In this document: positions 1 to 7,700 of the stretch, piece after piece | How the letters are laid out: the number at the start of each line of letters is the position of its first letter | How positions within the stretch are numbered: the first letter of the stretch is position 1 | From: Myxococcota bacterium | GTDB taxonomy: Bacteria; Myxococcota_C; UBA6777 | Reading direction: 5' to 3' | Assembly: GCA_963169055.1 (NCBI GenBank) | Contig: CAUJFU010000094.1 | Coordinates: 1-13,087 of the forward strand | DNA length: 13,087 bases | Translations under genes and position numbers: made by a program | The notes under the pieces: model-generated | Seen by the model: only the letters and a program-made list of their open reading frames with translations | Database searches by the model: none | What the model was told of the DNA's origin: nothing

Positions 1-450
1 TTCGGTGTAATGGGTGAGATGGATCTGCGGATTGAGGGCTTGGAGGCGCTGGTGGGCCTGCTCGGCTTTGGGGCTTCCGCAGGCTTGCGTGTCGTAAAGT
101 ATCTGGCGTTGGAGGTTGGTGAGGTCGACTTGATCAGGATCGATGATGCCGATGTGTCCGATGCCTGCGGCTGCAAGATACAACAACGCAGGCGATCCGA
201 GACCTCCCGCTCCGACGACAAGGAGCCGTGCTTGTTTGAGGCGTTGTTGCCCTTGAAGTCCGATCTCGGGGAGGATGATCTGTCGTGCATAACGAAGCTG
301 TTCTGCCGCAGACAGCGCAGGAATCGAGTCCTCAGAGAGGGCGGATAGCGCAGGATCCGAGTTCTCGGAGAGGACGGATAGCGCAGGAGCCGAGTCCCCG
401 CAGAGGGCGGATGGTTGGGAGGAATGGGATGGTGGTGTGGGTGTTTTCAC
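1..450 (-). CDS. thiF: ThiF/MoeB-type ThiS adenylyltransferase, 3' end outside window
   Basis: Partial gene; 150 N-terminal residues are visible and the rest lies beyond the left edge. Proteins of this E1-like family use ATP to adenylate the C-terminal Gly-Gly of a small sulfur carrier, here most likely ThiS, in thiazole synthesis. The nucleotide-binding loop GAGGLGSP (residues 80-87), the following IIDPDQVDLTNLQRQ stretch (102-116) and an upstream RYARQIILPEIG (53-64) are characteristic. The frame opens at a GTG (448-450) with a GAGG five bases upstream; no other start in frame precedes the conserved domain, and the upstream stop is near 555. Family members usually begin almost directly at the RYxRQ motif, whereas here about 50 extra residues, built largely of 11-residue repeats, come first. 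MoeB or a generic HesA/MoeB/ThiF member is the alternative; position after thiE favours ThiF. The zinc-binding and C-terminal parts cannot be seen. Confidence 0.88.
   Translation of the reverse strand, partial: MKTPTPPSHSSQPSALCGDSAPALSVLSENSDPALSALSEDSIPALSAAEQLRYARQIILPEIGLQGQQRLKQARLLVVGAGGLGSPALLYLAAAGIGHIGIIDPDQVDLTNLQRQILYDTQACGSPKAEQAHQRLQALNPQIHLTHYTE
322..412 (-). repeat. 33-bp in-frame tandem repeat in the 5' part of thiF
   Basis: Units at 322-354, 355-387 and a partial, diverged one from 388 share the 7-mer GCGCAGG at exact 33-bp spacing (315, 348, 381). On the coding strand they give 11-residue repeats of the form PALSALSEDSI, PALSVLSENSD, PALSAAEQ. The repeat length is a multiple of three, so copy changes keep the frame. 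It lies in the extension before the conserved ThiF domain. Confidence 0.85.
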
Positions 451-508
451 GTTGGCCTCGGTGGGATGGGTCTGTCGACGTTGGCCTCGGTGGGATAGGT
501 CTGTCGAC
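451..508 (-). repeat. 29-bp direct tandem duplication just before the thiF start
   Basis: 451-479 and 480-508 are copies of one 29-bp unit and differ at a single base (G at 468, A at 497). The unit carries the GAGG that serves as the likely ribosome binding site of thiF, so the Shine-Dalgarno region itself has been duplicated. Because 29 is not a multiple of three, the duplication also shifts any upstream reading frame. Confidence 0.9.
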
Positions 509-554
509 GTTGCACAGGAACGACGCTGTTTCCGATACCCCGTGTTCTCAGCAC

Positions 555-667
555 TTCAAGCGACAGAGTCGTCTGTGTGAAAAACCCTGTTTGTTTCGCC
601 ATGACGGGGTCAAGGGGGCGATGCTCTATGGCGGGGTGTGGGGCAAAGCCCCGCAAAAACAATTCCA
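555..667. repeat. Dispersed intergenic repeat, copy A (between thiE and thiF)
   Basis: This 113-bp stretch matches 12755-12867 in the same orientation, with one single-base gap on each side. The best-conserved part is ACGGGGTCAAGGGGGC near 604-619, followed by a hairpin at 637-655 (TGTGGGGC, loop AAA, GCCCCGCA). The left flank (555-580) is weaker but still similar. It begins 18 bases beyond the thiE stop. The hairpin lacks a U-run on the minus strand, so it is not a standard terminator for thiE. I see no open reading frame of its own; the function is unknown. Confidence 0.8.
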
Positions 668-684
668 ACAAGCCGCTTCTATTT

Positions 685-1320
685 CTATCTGGCGGATTCT
701 GCGGTGATAGGTCGATCGCGAAACAGGCGAAGCCAGTGTTGAGCGCGATCATCGGGGGAAGGAGACTGTAGGATATCAGAGACCACGGCGATGGAATCGG
801 CTCCTGCGCGCAAGACGTCGGGAGCGCGTTCCAGAGTGATCCCGCCGATGGCAACGAGCGGGCAAGGGATCTTTTGTTTCCAGAGGCCGATGCGTTCGAG
901 TCCTTGGGGAAGCCAGCGCATCTTTTTGAGGGTGGTTTCATACACAGGGCCAAGCGCGAGATAGTCGGGTTGCGCAGCGAGAGCGACGTCCAATTCTTCG
1001 GGGCTGTGGGTGCTGATGCCGAGTTGGAGGTTGGCGTTGCGGATGGCTGGAAGGTCGGCTTGGGCGAGATCTTCTTGGCCGAGATGCAGCCATGTTGCGC
1101 CAAAGTCGATCGCATCTTGCCAATAATCGTTGATGATCATCTGGGCGTTGTATTGGTGGCCTAGCGTGATGGCGGCTTTGATCTGGCGTTGGCGTTCGGG
1201 AGGTTCGCATCCTTTGAGTCGCAATTGGATTGTGCGTACCCCGAGCAAGAGCAAACGCTCGATCCATCGGAGATCATCGACGATCGGGTAAAAGCCATAG
1301 ATGCCTTGGGTTTTGAGCAT
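685..1320 (-). CDS. thiE: Thiamine-phosphate synthase (enterobacterial-like ThiE)
   Basis: ThiE joins 4-amino-5-hydroxymethyl-2-methylpyrimidine diphosphate to thiazole phosphate, giving thiamine phosphate and pyrophosphate in the cytoplasm. The 211-aa product is a normal-length TIM barrel. Visible landmarks are GVRTIQLRLK (27-36), IINDYW (62-67), LHLGQEDL (78-85), GISTHSPEEL (101-110), ALGPVYETTLKK (122-133) and VAIGGITLERAPDVL (156-170), which form the substrate and phosphate sites. The ATG at 1318-1320 has GGAG seven bases upstream; the frame stays open further back (to 1587), but that part has no similarity to the family. It lies 73 bp after thiG, in the same direction. The wording of several motifs, notably INDYW and GGITLERAP, resembles E. 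coli ThiE as I remember it more than the common bacterial INDR form. Confidence 0.95.
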   Translation of the reverse strand: MLKTQGIYGFYPIVDDLRWIERLLLLGVRTIQLRLKGCEPPERQRQIKAAITLGHQYNAQMIINDYWQDAIDFGATWLHLGQEDLAQADLPAIRNANLQLGISTHSPEELDVALAAQPDYLALGPVYETTLKKMRWLPQGLERIGLWKQKIPCPLVAIGGITLERAPDVLRAGADSIAVVSDILQSPSPDDRAQHWLRLFRDRPITAESAR

Positions 1321-1393
1321 GCGGGGACTCCGTCGTGTTTCGCCTAAGGGCCGAGAACTTTGCTCCCTCGGTTGTGCAGCGAAGGGAGGGGAT

Positions 1394-2185
1394 TTAGGAG
1401 TGATGCCAAAATGGGGTTCCTGTGACAGGAGTGCTCGGTGTGGCGGTATCTTGAGTGGGCATCGGGCCTGCGAGGAAAGCGAGCCGCCCCGCTTCGATGG
1501 AGAGAGCAAAGGCGCGTGCCATGACGACAGGGTCGATAGCGCGTGCCACAGCGGTATTGAGCAAGACCGCATCGTAACCCATCTCAAGGGCTTGTGTGGC
1601 GTGAGAAGGTTTGCCGATGCCCGCGTCCACGATCAAGCGGGTGTTGGGATAACGAGCGCGCAGAGTCTTGAGCGCAAAGGGGTTGTTAAGTCCTTGGCCC
1701 GAACCGATCGGTGCGCCCCAAGGCATCAGGACTTTGCATCCTGCTTGGAGTAGGCGCTCCGCAACGACGATATCATCCGTCGTGTAGGGAAAGACCTCAA
1801 AGCCTCGTTGGTTGAGTTCTTCGGCGGCTTCGACCAGCAAGAAGGGATGGGGTTGAAGTGTGTAATCATCGCCGATCACTTCGAGCTTGATCCAAGAAGT
1901 TTCAAATATCTCACGCGCCATCTCGGCGGTCGTAAGGGCTTCTTTGACGGTCTTGCACCCTGCGGTGTTTGGGAGGATATGCACCCCGAGGGTTTTGAGG
2001 GTGGACCAAAAGCGCTCGCCTGCCCGCTCGGTGGAAGATTCGCGGCGCAAAGAAACGGTGACGACCTCTGCACCAGAGCTTTCGATGGCTTGGCGAAGGG
2101 TTTCAAGCGAAGGATAGCGGGCTGTTCCTAGAAAAAGTCGAGAGCGCAAGGTCTTTCCGCCGATCTCCCAAGTTTGTCTTGTCAC
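1394..2185 (-). CDS. thiG: Thiazole synthase ThiG
   Basis: ThiG condenses 1-deoxy-D-xylulose 5-phosphate, dehydroglycine and the sulfur of ThiS-thiocarboxylate into the thiazole phosphate carboxylate. The 263-aa length is typical. The sequence shows the N-terminal [17 protein letters not shown] (8-24), the catalytic lysine region [11 protein letters not shown] with Lys100 as the expected Schiff-base residue, VFPYTTDD (near 125-132), [17 protein letters not shown], and [12 protein letters not shown], which holds phosphate-binding glycines. The start is a GTG (2183-2185) preceded by AGGAG at eight bases; the 65 codons further upstream overlap thiS and look non-native. It starts 46 bp after the thiS stop, an arrangement that suits a two-protein ThiG-ThiS complex. 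The last 20 residues are Thr/Pro-rich and probably disordered. Confidence 0.97.
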   Translation of the reverse strand: MTRQTWEIGGKTLRSRLFLGTARYPSLETLRQAIESSGAEVVTVSLRRESSTERAGERFWSTLKTLGVHILPNTAGCKTVKEALTTAEMAREIFETSWIKLEVIGDDYTLQPHPFLLVEAAEELNQRGFEVFPYTTDDIVVAERLLQAGCKVLMPWGAPIGSGQGLNNPFALKTLRARYPNTRLIVDAGIGKPSHATQALEMGYDAVLLNTAVARAIDPVVMARAFALSIEAGRLAFLAGPMPTQDTATPSTPVTGTPFWHHS

Positions 2186-2231
2186 GGACGGTTCTCCTTT
2201 CGGATGGAGGGTGGTTCGTTTGCGCGGAGCT

Positions 2232-2432
2232 TTAGCCGCCTTGCATGGGAGAGACGATCTCCAAGCGGTCGCCTTCGCACAAGAAAGTTTCGGCGTAGAG
2301 GCGTCGTGGAACAAAGGTTTCGTTTCGGGCGACAGCAACGGGGAGACCTTCGTATCCCCATCTTTTGAGCGCCTCAGCAAGCGAAAGATTCGGCTCGATC
2401 TCTTTGTTTTCTCCGTTGACTTCGAGGGTCAT
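2232..2432 (-). CDS. thiS: Sulfur carrier protein ThiS
   Basis: A 66-aa ubiquitin-like sulfur carrier. Its C-terminal Gly-Gly is adenylated by ThiF, converted to a thiocarboxylate, and used by ThiG as sulfur donor. Visible signs are the start [12 protein letters not shown], the central [13 protein letters not shown], the family-typical [17 protein letters not shown] ending, and the terminal GG directly before the stop. The ATG at 2430-2432 is chosen because it gives the usual ThiS length; the same frame runs open to 2534 into thiO, but that part has no family similarity. The ribosome binding site (AAGG about eight bases upstream) is weak. The gene lies 53 bp after thiO and 46 bp before thiG. 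Confidence 0.96.
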   Translation of the reverse strand: MTLEVNGENKEIEPNLSLAEALKRWGYEGLPVAVARNETFVPRRLYAETFLCEGDRLEIVSPMQGG

Positions 2433-2485
2433 GGCTGCGCCTTTTTTGTGTGAAGAGGGTTGGCTTGGTGGGTAGGTTCGATGGA

Positions 2486-3571
2486 TCAGGCGGATTCTTG
2501 GGGGCGATGAAGTCGTTGGGCGTCTTCGGGCCATGTTTGATGTTGGACGAAATGTGCAGCGGTTGTTGCGAGGTAAGGCGCGAGCAGATAACCGTGTCGC
2601 GTGAGTCCGTTGAGGTGGAGCGTGCGGCCTTGTTGTCGGATCGCGGGGAGGTGTTCGGAGAGGGTGGGGCGGAGATGTGCGCGGGTTTCGATGATCTCGG
2701 CTTCTGCGAAAGCGGGGTGGAGAGAGTACGCTGCGGAGAGCATATCGAGTGCGGATTTGACGGTGGTTTTGCGCATCGACTCACTTTCTACAGCGGTTGC
2801 TCCGATAAAGAAGTGATGGTCGGGGCGGGGGACGATGTACAACGGATAGCGCGGGTGAACCATGCGGATGGGACGGCGAAGTTGGACATCAGGAGCGCGC
2901 AACAGCATTACCTCACCGCGCACACCTCGGATATTTGGGAAGATATCGCGGGCAGCCAGTCCCCGACAATCAAGCACCCATTCAAATTCTCGCCATTCGC
3001 TGTGGATGCGGAGTTTGCCGTCTTGGATATCTTCGACGGGCGTTTGAAATTGCAGGATTGCCCCTTCGCTGCGGAGAGTTTGGACGAGGGCGGGCAACAG
3101 CATACGCGGATCGACTTCGCCTTCGGGAGAAAAGAACAGCCCTTCGGCAAAGCGGCCTTCGAGTTCGGGTTCGAGTTCGCGCAAGGTTTGACGTGAAAGG
3201 ACGCGCATCGAATGTTCAAAGCCGAGATGTTTGACCCGTTCTGCGAGGTATTGAAGACCTGTGCGATCTTGGTGGTGAGCGATCACGAGAGTTCCTTCAA
3301 AGCTCGAATGGACGGGAGCTTTGAGCGTTGGCAAGATCGATTGCCACACGGCAAGAGCTTGTGCTCCCCACAATGCCGCTTCGGGTTCAGCTTCATTGAG
3401 TTCACAGAAAGGGGCGATCATACCGGCGGCTACGCTGCTACAATGGTGATCGAGGCGCTCACTTTCGCGCTCGAAAAGGGTGACTTGGTGGCCTGTGCGC
3501 TGCAACAAAAGGGCTTGGATTAGCCCCAATACACCGGCTCCAACGACTGCAACTTGGTTTTGTTTGGTCAT
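2486..3571 (-). CDS. thiO: Glycine oxidase ThiO (FAD-dependent)
   Basis: ThiO oxidises glycine to iminoacetate (dehydroglycine), which feeds ThiG; this is the oxygen-dependent alternative to ThiH. The 361-aa protein belongs to the DAO/glycine-oxidase FAD family. It has the N-terminal dinucleotide fold VVGAGVLG (9-16) ending in the acidic LFER (32-35), SSVAAGMIAP (45-54), which is typical of the family, LDCRGLAA (200-207), and C-terminal HLRPTLSEHLPAI (299-311) and NGLTRHGYLLAPY (321-333). Arg301 and Arg325 line up in context with the carboxylate-binding arginines known from Bacillus ThiO. The ATG at 3569-3571 has only a weak GGGG upstream. It is the first gene of the thi cluster, with a promoter-like sequence about 67 bp ahead. 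Confidence 0.94.
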   Translation of the reverse strand: MTKQNQVAVVGAGVLGLIQALLLQRTGHQVTLFERESERLDHHCSSVAAGMIAPFCELNEAEPEAALWGAQALAVWQSILPTLKAPVHSSFEGTLVIAHHQDRTGLQYLAERVKHLGFEHSMRVLSRQTLRELEPELEGRFAEGLFFSPEGEVDPRMLLPALVQTLRSEGAILQFQTPVEDIQDGKLRIHSEWREFEWVLDCRGLAARDIFPNIRGVRGEVMLLRAPDVQLRRPIRMVHPRYPLYIVPRPDHHFFIGATAVESESMRKTTVKSALDMLSAAYSLHPAFAEAEIIETRAHLRPTLSEHLPAIRQQGRTLHLNGLTRHGYLLAPYLATTAAHFVQHQTWPEDAQRLHRPQESA

Positions 3572-3637
3572 CCCAAACCCCTATAATTTGGAGGGTAGAT
3601 GAGGCGGGGCGCAATGCTCCCGTCTGTGGGGTGGTTA

Positions 3638-3667
3638 GGTATAGTGAGAAGGCAGGGGAGGTGTCAA
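3638..3667 (-). promoter_or_regulatory. Sigma70-like promoter for the thiO operon
   Basis: On the minus strand, a perfect -35 box TTGACA (3662-3667) is followed after 18 bases by TATACC (3638-3643). Transcription would start near 3631 and leave a leader of about 60 nt before thiO, which is too short for a TPP riboswitch; none of the riboswitch core (CUGAGA, ACC-CUGAU) is visible there. Experimental support is lacking. Confidence 0.55.
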
Positions 3668-3719
3668 GAGGATCTCGGTTTGTCCGAGCATTTGCGTGAG
3701 AAATGCGTTGTGATGGGGG

Positions 3720-4199
3720 CTACAGGCAATTGGCTCCTGTACAAGTTTTTTCGCAGGACTTGTTGGTGGCTTTGCAGACTTGAGTACATCCGCCACCCGA
3801 GCAGTTCATCTTGCAAGTAGCGGTGTCTTCGCAGCGCTGCTCACACTTTCCGCCCGAACAATCGAAGTTGCAGTCCGAAGAACCCGCGCAGATCATCTGA
3901 CATCCCCCACCTTCGCAGGTTGCGTTGCAAGCGCCAGACTTGGAGCAAGAGGGGCATTTGCCTGTGATGCAGGTTGGTGTGCAAGAATGGGCCGAGCAAG
4001 CGCTTGATGGATCGGGCTCGGTAGTGATGTCAGGGATGATTTGTTCTTGCGAAGCGTCAGCTTGCGTGTTGATCTCGCTGTTGGTTGTGGGAGTGCATCC
4101 AGTAGGCATCCAAACAACCAGCCCCAAAAAGGCAATCAAGAAAACGGAAAGCAAGCTGTATCGGGCGTATGGACGAGAAGACAAAGAGAACGTGTTCAA
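3720..4199 (-). CDS. Cys-repeat lipoprotein of unknown function, TTG start
   Basis: I do not recognise a named family. The 159-aa product has a basic N-terminus, a hydrophobic segment (about 15-31) and a lipobox-like PTGC with the lipidated cysteine at 35. An acidic Thr/Ser/Pro spacer follows (36-67), then a domain with 20 cysteines. From residue 91 the cysteines follow a 19-residue period, C-x3-C-x4-C-x3-C-x5, at 91, 110 and 129, with a shortened copy from 149; the first three copies carry Gly-Gly before the third cysteine. Disulfide-stabilised repeats at the cell surface or in the periplasm are likely. The TTG at 4197-4199 is chosen because GGAGG stands five bases upstream and the signal peptide then has normal length. 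An ATG at 4313 would put 38 non-signal-like residues first. It lies 132 bp after the zinc-ribbon gene. Confidence 0.8.
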   Translation of the reverse strand: MNTFSLSSRPYARYSLLSVFLIAFLGLVVWMPTGCTPTTNSEINTQADASQEQIIPDITTEPDPSSACSAHSCTPTCITGKCPSCSKSGACNATCEGGGCQMICAGSSDCNFDCSGGKCEQRCEDTATCKMNCSGGGCTQVCKATNKSCEKTCTGANCL

Positions 4200-4209
4200 G
4201 GCGACCTCC
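4197..4209 (-). promoter_or_regulatory. Strong ribosome binding site that fixes a TTG start
   Basis: GGAGG (4205-4209, read on the minus strand) followed by GTCGC and the TTG at 4197-4199 gives ideal five-base spacing. No ATG or GTG in this frame has a comparable site, so this decides the start of the Cys-repeat lipoprotein. Confidence 0.7.
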
Positions 4210-4331
4210 GTCGTGTCGGTGTATGAGTGGATATCAAGGCCATCTTTTGTTTGGGGTGTGGTGCGGGGTTTATTTTGTAGGGTTGGTTCCCCACGCCGCG
4301 CTTCCAAAGGCATGGAGCGATGTGTCTGCGA

Positions 4332-4601
4332 TCATCGTGGTGGATAAGGCGCGAAGCCTTCCACTTCATCTTCGTGAATTCTTTCGCCTCCCATGTGTTG
4401 CCCCTCATATTCGCAGTCGGCGCATCGGACTTTTCCGTTGCCTAACCATCGGAGGTTTTTGGAATGGCAGGCGATGCAACCGACTTCTTGGTTCGCTTGT
4501 TCTGCCAACTCTTTGGCGAGTGCTTTTCGAGTTTGTACTCTTGAATAAGCGGTCCACGCAACGCCGACCGCAACAAGAGCTACGATCAAAAGAAATTCCA
4601 T
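4332..4601 (-). CDS. Small membrane-anchored zinc-ribbon protein
   Basis: No named family recognised. The 89-aa protein has an N-terminal hydrophobic segment (about 3-18) and a charged, helical stretch (21-38). A probable zinc ribbon follows, with C42-x2-C45 and C60-x2-C63 separated by 14 residues; the second knuckle reads RCADCEYEG. The tail is acidic and then proline-ending. CxxCH (42-46) resembles a haem c motif, but the second CxxC pair and the spacing suit zinc better. The ATG at 4599-4601 has GGAGG six bases upstream. The single N-terminal helix suggests the ribbon is held at the inner membrane; which side it faces cannot be decided. Confidence 0.8.
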   Translation of the reverse strand: MEFLLIVALVAVGVAWTAYSRVQTRKALAKELAEQANQEVGCIACHSKNLRWLGNGKVRCADCEYEGQHMGGERIHEDEVEGFAPYPPR

Positions 4602-4692
4602 CGCAAACCTCCGTTGTCTTTTGGAGAAAGCTCGTTGGTGCGGTGTGGCAGTACAAAAAAACCATGCGGAAACAAGGATGCGGGGTGAGTGG

Positions 4693-4722
4693 AGGGTAGG
4701 TGCGGGGAGCGTTTTTTGTCAA
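4693..4722 (-). promoter_or_regulatory. Possible promoter before the zinc-ribbon gene
   Basis: On the minus strand, TTGACA (4717-4722) is followed after 18 bases by TACCCT (4693-4698). The -35 box is perfect, but only three of six -10 bases match, so this is weak. It lies in the 190-bp gap after the GH57 gene, where I see no clear terminator or other feature. Confidence 0.35.
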
Positions 4723-4791
4723 GGGGCTTTGTTGGAGGGCGAGGCGGCTTGCGCGCTGGTGGGGTGTTCGGCGGGTGGTGACGGTTTTGGA

Positions 4792-7700
4792 TTAGCGGGT
4801 GCAGCCTGTTTGGAAGTTCGATTTGGAGCCGACTTCGCCATCGCGACCACCGACGGGTTTGTTGGCAAAGATATCGCGGATCTTGATGCAGCGTTTGCCG
4901 GAGGGGTCGTCGACGAGGAAGCCTCGAAAGGTGACGGGGAACTCTTCGGTGCCGGTCCAACGGCCTTCATCGGAGTTTGTGCCGATGGTGTATTTGTAGT
5001 TGAGCTTGTAGCCTTTGGGTAGTCCGAGCGTAAAGGTGTAGATGTTGGGGTTCGATGGATCGGGGGTCAGGCGGATCTTGTTGGGAACCCAAACGGGCTT
5101 GCCTTGGGCATCGACGCCGACCATTCCGAGCTTTCGGTGGTTTCCTACGATGTAGGCATCAGCGGTGCCGCCTTTGTTTTTGGGTTGTTCTTTGCAGCAG
5201 GTCTTGTACTTGTCGAGGGGTTCTTCGGTGCCCGATACATCGACTTCAAACGTGACAAAGACAGCATCGGACGCATCTTCAAAGACGGTGAAGGTGCCGA
5301 AGTTGGGGGCGACATCGATCTCTTTTCCGCCTTCTTCTGCGATCACCATGACTTCGAGCGGATCGTATTCGCCGGCTTTGACGCTGAGGTTGAGGTCGGT
5401 CCAAGGAACGCTCATTTCGATCAGTTTTTGGCCTGTTGTGGGCCCACCAAGAACAACGCCGTTGGTGGCGACGTCGCTCCATCCGCCGCTTCCGTTGGCG
5501 GTTTGCATGGTGGCTTTGACTTGTGTTCCGCTGAAGTCGAGGATCAGTCGGCGTGCGGCTCCACCTGTTCGCATCGGAAGTACCGTTCCTGCGGGGGTTT
5601 TGTCATTTTTGGGATCGTCTTTGACTTGGCCGGTGGTGCGGTTGAGGATGTTGCGGTGGCTAAAGTAGATGATCAGTTTGTAGTTTTTGCCGAGTTTGTC
5701 AGAGAGGATCTCGCTCGATAGGATGCCGAGATAGAGTTTGTTGAGATCGAAGGCGATAAAGACGGAGTCGATATCGTCGTTGGGATCGGGGATTTCGCCA
5801 GCAGAGTCAGGGTCTTTGATAAAGCCGCCGTCATCGGTCCATTCGGCGGTTCCGCGTGTAAACTGCCCGTCGATGGTGGGGCAAGCGGTGCAGGGGCTAT
5901 CGGGGACGGGCTTGGGTTTGGGTTGCACGCAAGGACGGAAGCTTGGGATGGTGAGGGTTGCACCCGCTTTGTTGGCGAAGCGGTAGGCGGCGGTGAGAAG
6001 GGCGCGAAAGACGTTGTCAAAGCCGCTGTCATCGTTGGCGGGGGTGGTCATATCATCGCCAAACCACCAGAACCAGTCGGAACCTTCGGCAGCATAGATC
6101 GATTCCCAAGCCATATAAGCGTTGTACGCGGGGCTGCTTTCGGGGGGAGTTGGCGATGCGGGGTTGGGGCGCGGGATGCCGGCACGATCGAGGTCTTGGC
6201 GAGCGCGCAACAAGTGATTCCAGCCGCAGGTCTCTTCGTCTTCGCCGATCCAGACGCGGAACGTCCCGTCAATCCATGATCCTGCGTTAAGAGGTTCGAG
6301 TTCTTGGAGGTCTTTGACGGGATGTGCGGGGATCCCGCGATCGGGGTTCCCGTCGATGTATTCGGAGGGTGTGACGCCGATGATATCGCCGCGTTTGAAG
6401 GAGTCTTGGAGTTTTCCGTAGAAGGCATTGAAGAAGTCTTTGGCATCATAATCGATCGTGAAGTTTTCCCACGCATTTTCGCCATCAAGAATGATCGTGA
6501 GCAGGCGATCTTTTGCGCCGAAGGGTGGGGCGTTTGCGGCGATGGCTTCGATCAAGCGGGTGGCGGCGGTTTCGCCTGCGAGTCCTTGGATACCAAAGCC
6601 GATCAGGTCGGAGATCTTGTTGTCGCGAAAGACGATCATCAGCTCGTCTTTGCTGGTGCCGACTTGGGTGTCGCTGTCGACGCGATAGGGATAAAACAGA
6701 GCTTGGTTTTCGGGCTTGGAGCGGCGGAGGTTGTCTTCCCCCGTGGCGATCCAACGGACGTTGTTTTGGATGTAGTGGATGTTGGTTTCTTCGGCGACAG
6801 AGCCTTCGCCCGGCCACATGCCTTGGGGATCGATCCCAAAGAGCGTGCGGTAGTAATAGCGGGCTTTGGCGACTTGTGCGAAGGCGTCTTGGGGGTATTG
6901 GAAGGGTTGGGGGGGGAGTTTGATATCGTCCACAAAGGGGGTTTTTTTGGCGAGATCGGTGTCGTGGATCAGCGGAAGGATCGGGTGATAGAACGGCGTG
7001 GTGATCACCTCGATCTGGCCTTTTTTGGTGAGGGGGTTGTACTGGAGTTTTTTGTGGATGCCGACAACGTTCTTCATGATCTTGTAGCTTTCGGCGACCA
7101 TCCGATTGCACAGATCTTCGGTGATGGGGACTTTGATGTACTTTCGGCCATCGGCGCGTTGTTCGACGATATCGGAAAGATCGACGGTATCGCCATCGGG
7201 GAGTTTCATGGGGCCTTTGGTAAAGTCAGGGTCCATCCATGCGATCTCAAAGAAGAACTTGAGTTTGAGCAGATCTTCTTTGGTGTATTGTTGTCGGTTT
7301 TTGTCGCGCAAGGCTTCGTACTCAGGCCAAAAGCGCATGACTTGGGGGGAGGTGGAGACGGTCGCCCAAGGATCATCGTAAAAGTGGCCTCGGATCTTGG
7401 TCGACATGGTGGCGGGTTCAGGGGTGGGAGAAAGCAAGAGATCGACCCATGGATCGGTTTTTCCGCGCCAGTCTTTCAAAAATTCTGTGGCTTTGATGCG
7501 ATTGGCGGCCTTGTCGTAGTAGGGGCCAAGGCGGTCAATATAGAGCTGAAGTTGGATCAACATCACCGCTGTCAGGTTGATGGTCAGGTGAACGTCAGGA
7601 TATTTCTCAAGAACCCCCGCCATATCGTAGTAAGATTTGGTCGCGTGCTTGCGGACCCAAGGGCCTTGCATCTCGTCTTTGAGCGGATCGACGTACATGG

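Noticed and set aside
637-655. Rho-independent terminator after thiE
   Set aside because: The hairpin belongs to the dispersed repeat, has a C-A mismatch on the minus strand and is followed there by ACACC rather than a U-run.
447-1115. A 222-codon minus-strand frame overlapping thiE
   Set aside because: It is out of frame with thiE, Ser/Pro/Arg-rich and runs through intergenic repeats; thiE explains the coding signal.
2450-3196. A 248-codon plus-strand open frame opposite thiO
   Set aside because: It lies antisense to a clearly conserved glycine oxidase and shows no recognisable motif.
4200-4313. N-terminal extension of the Cys-repeat lipoprotein from an ATG at 4313
   Set aside because: It would place 38 polar residues before the signal peptide, while the TTG at 4199 has an ideal ribosome binding site.
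4456-4477. Haem c attachment motif (CxxCH) in the 89-aa protein
   Set aside because: A second CxxC 14 residues later makes a four-cysteine zinc ribbon the better explanation.
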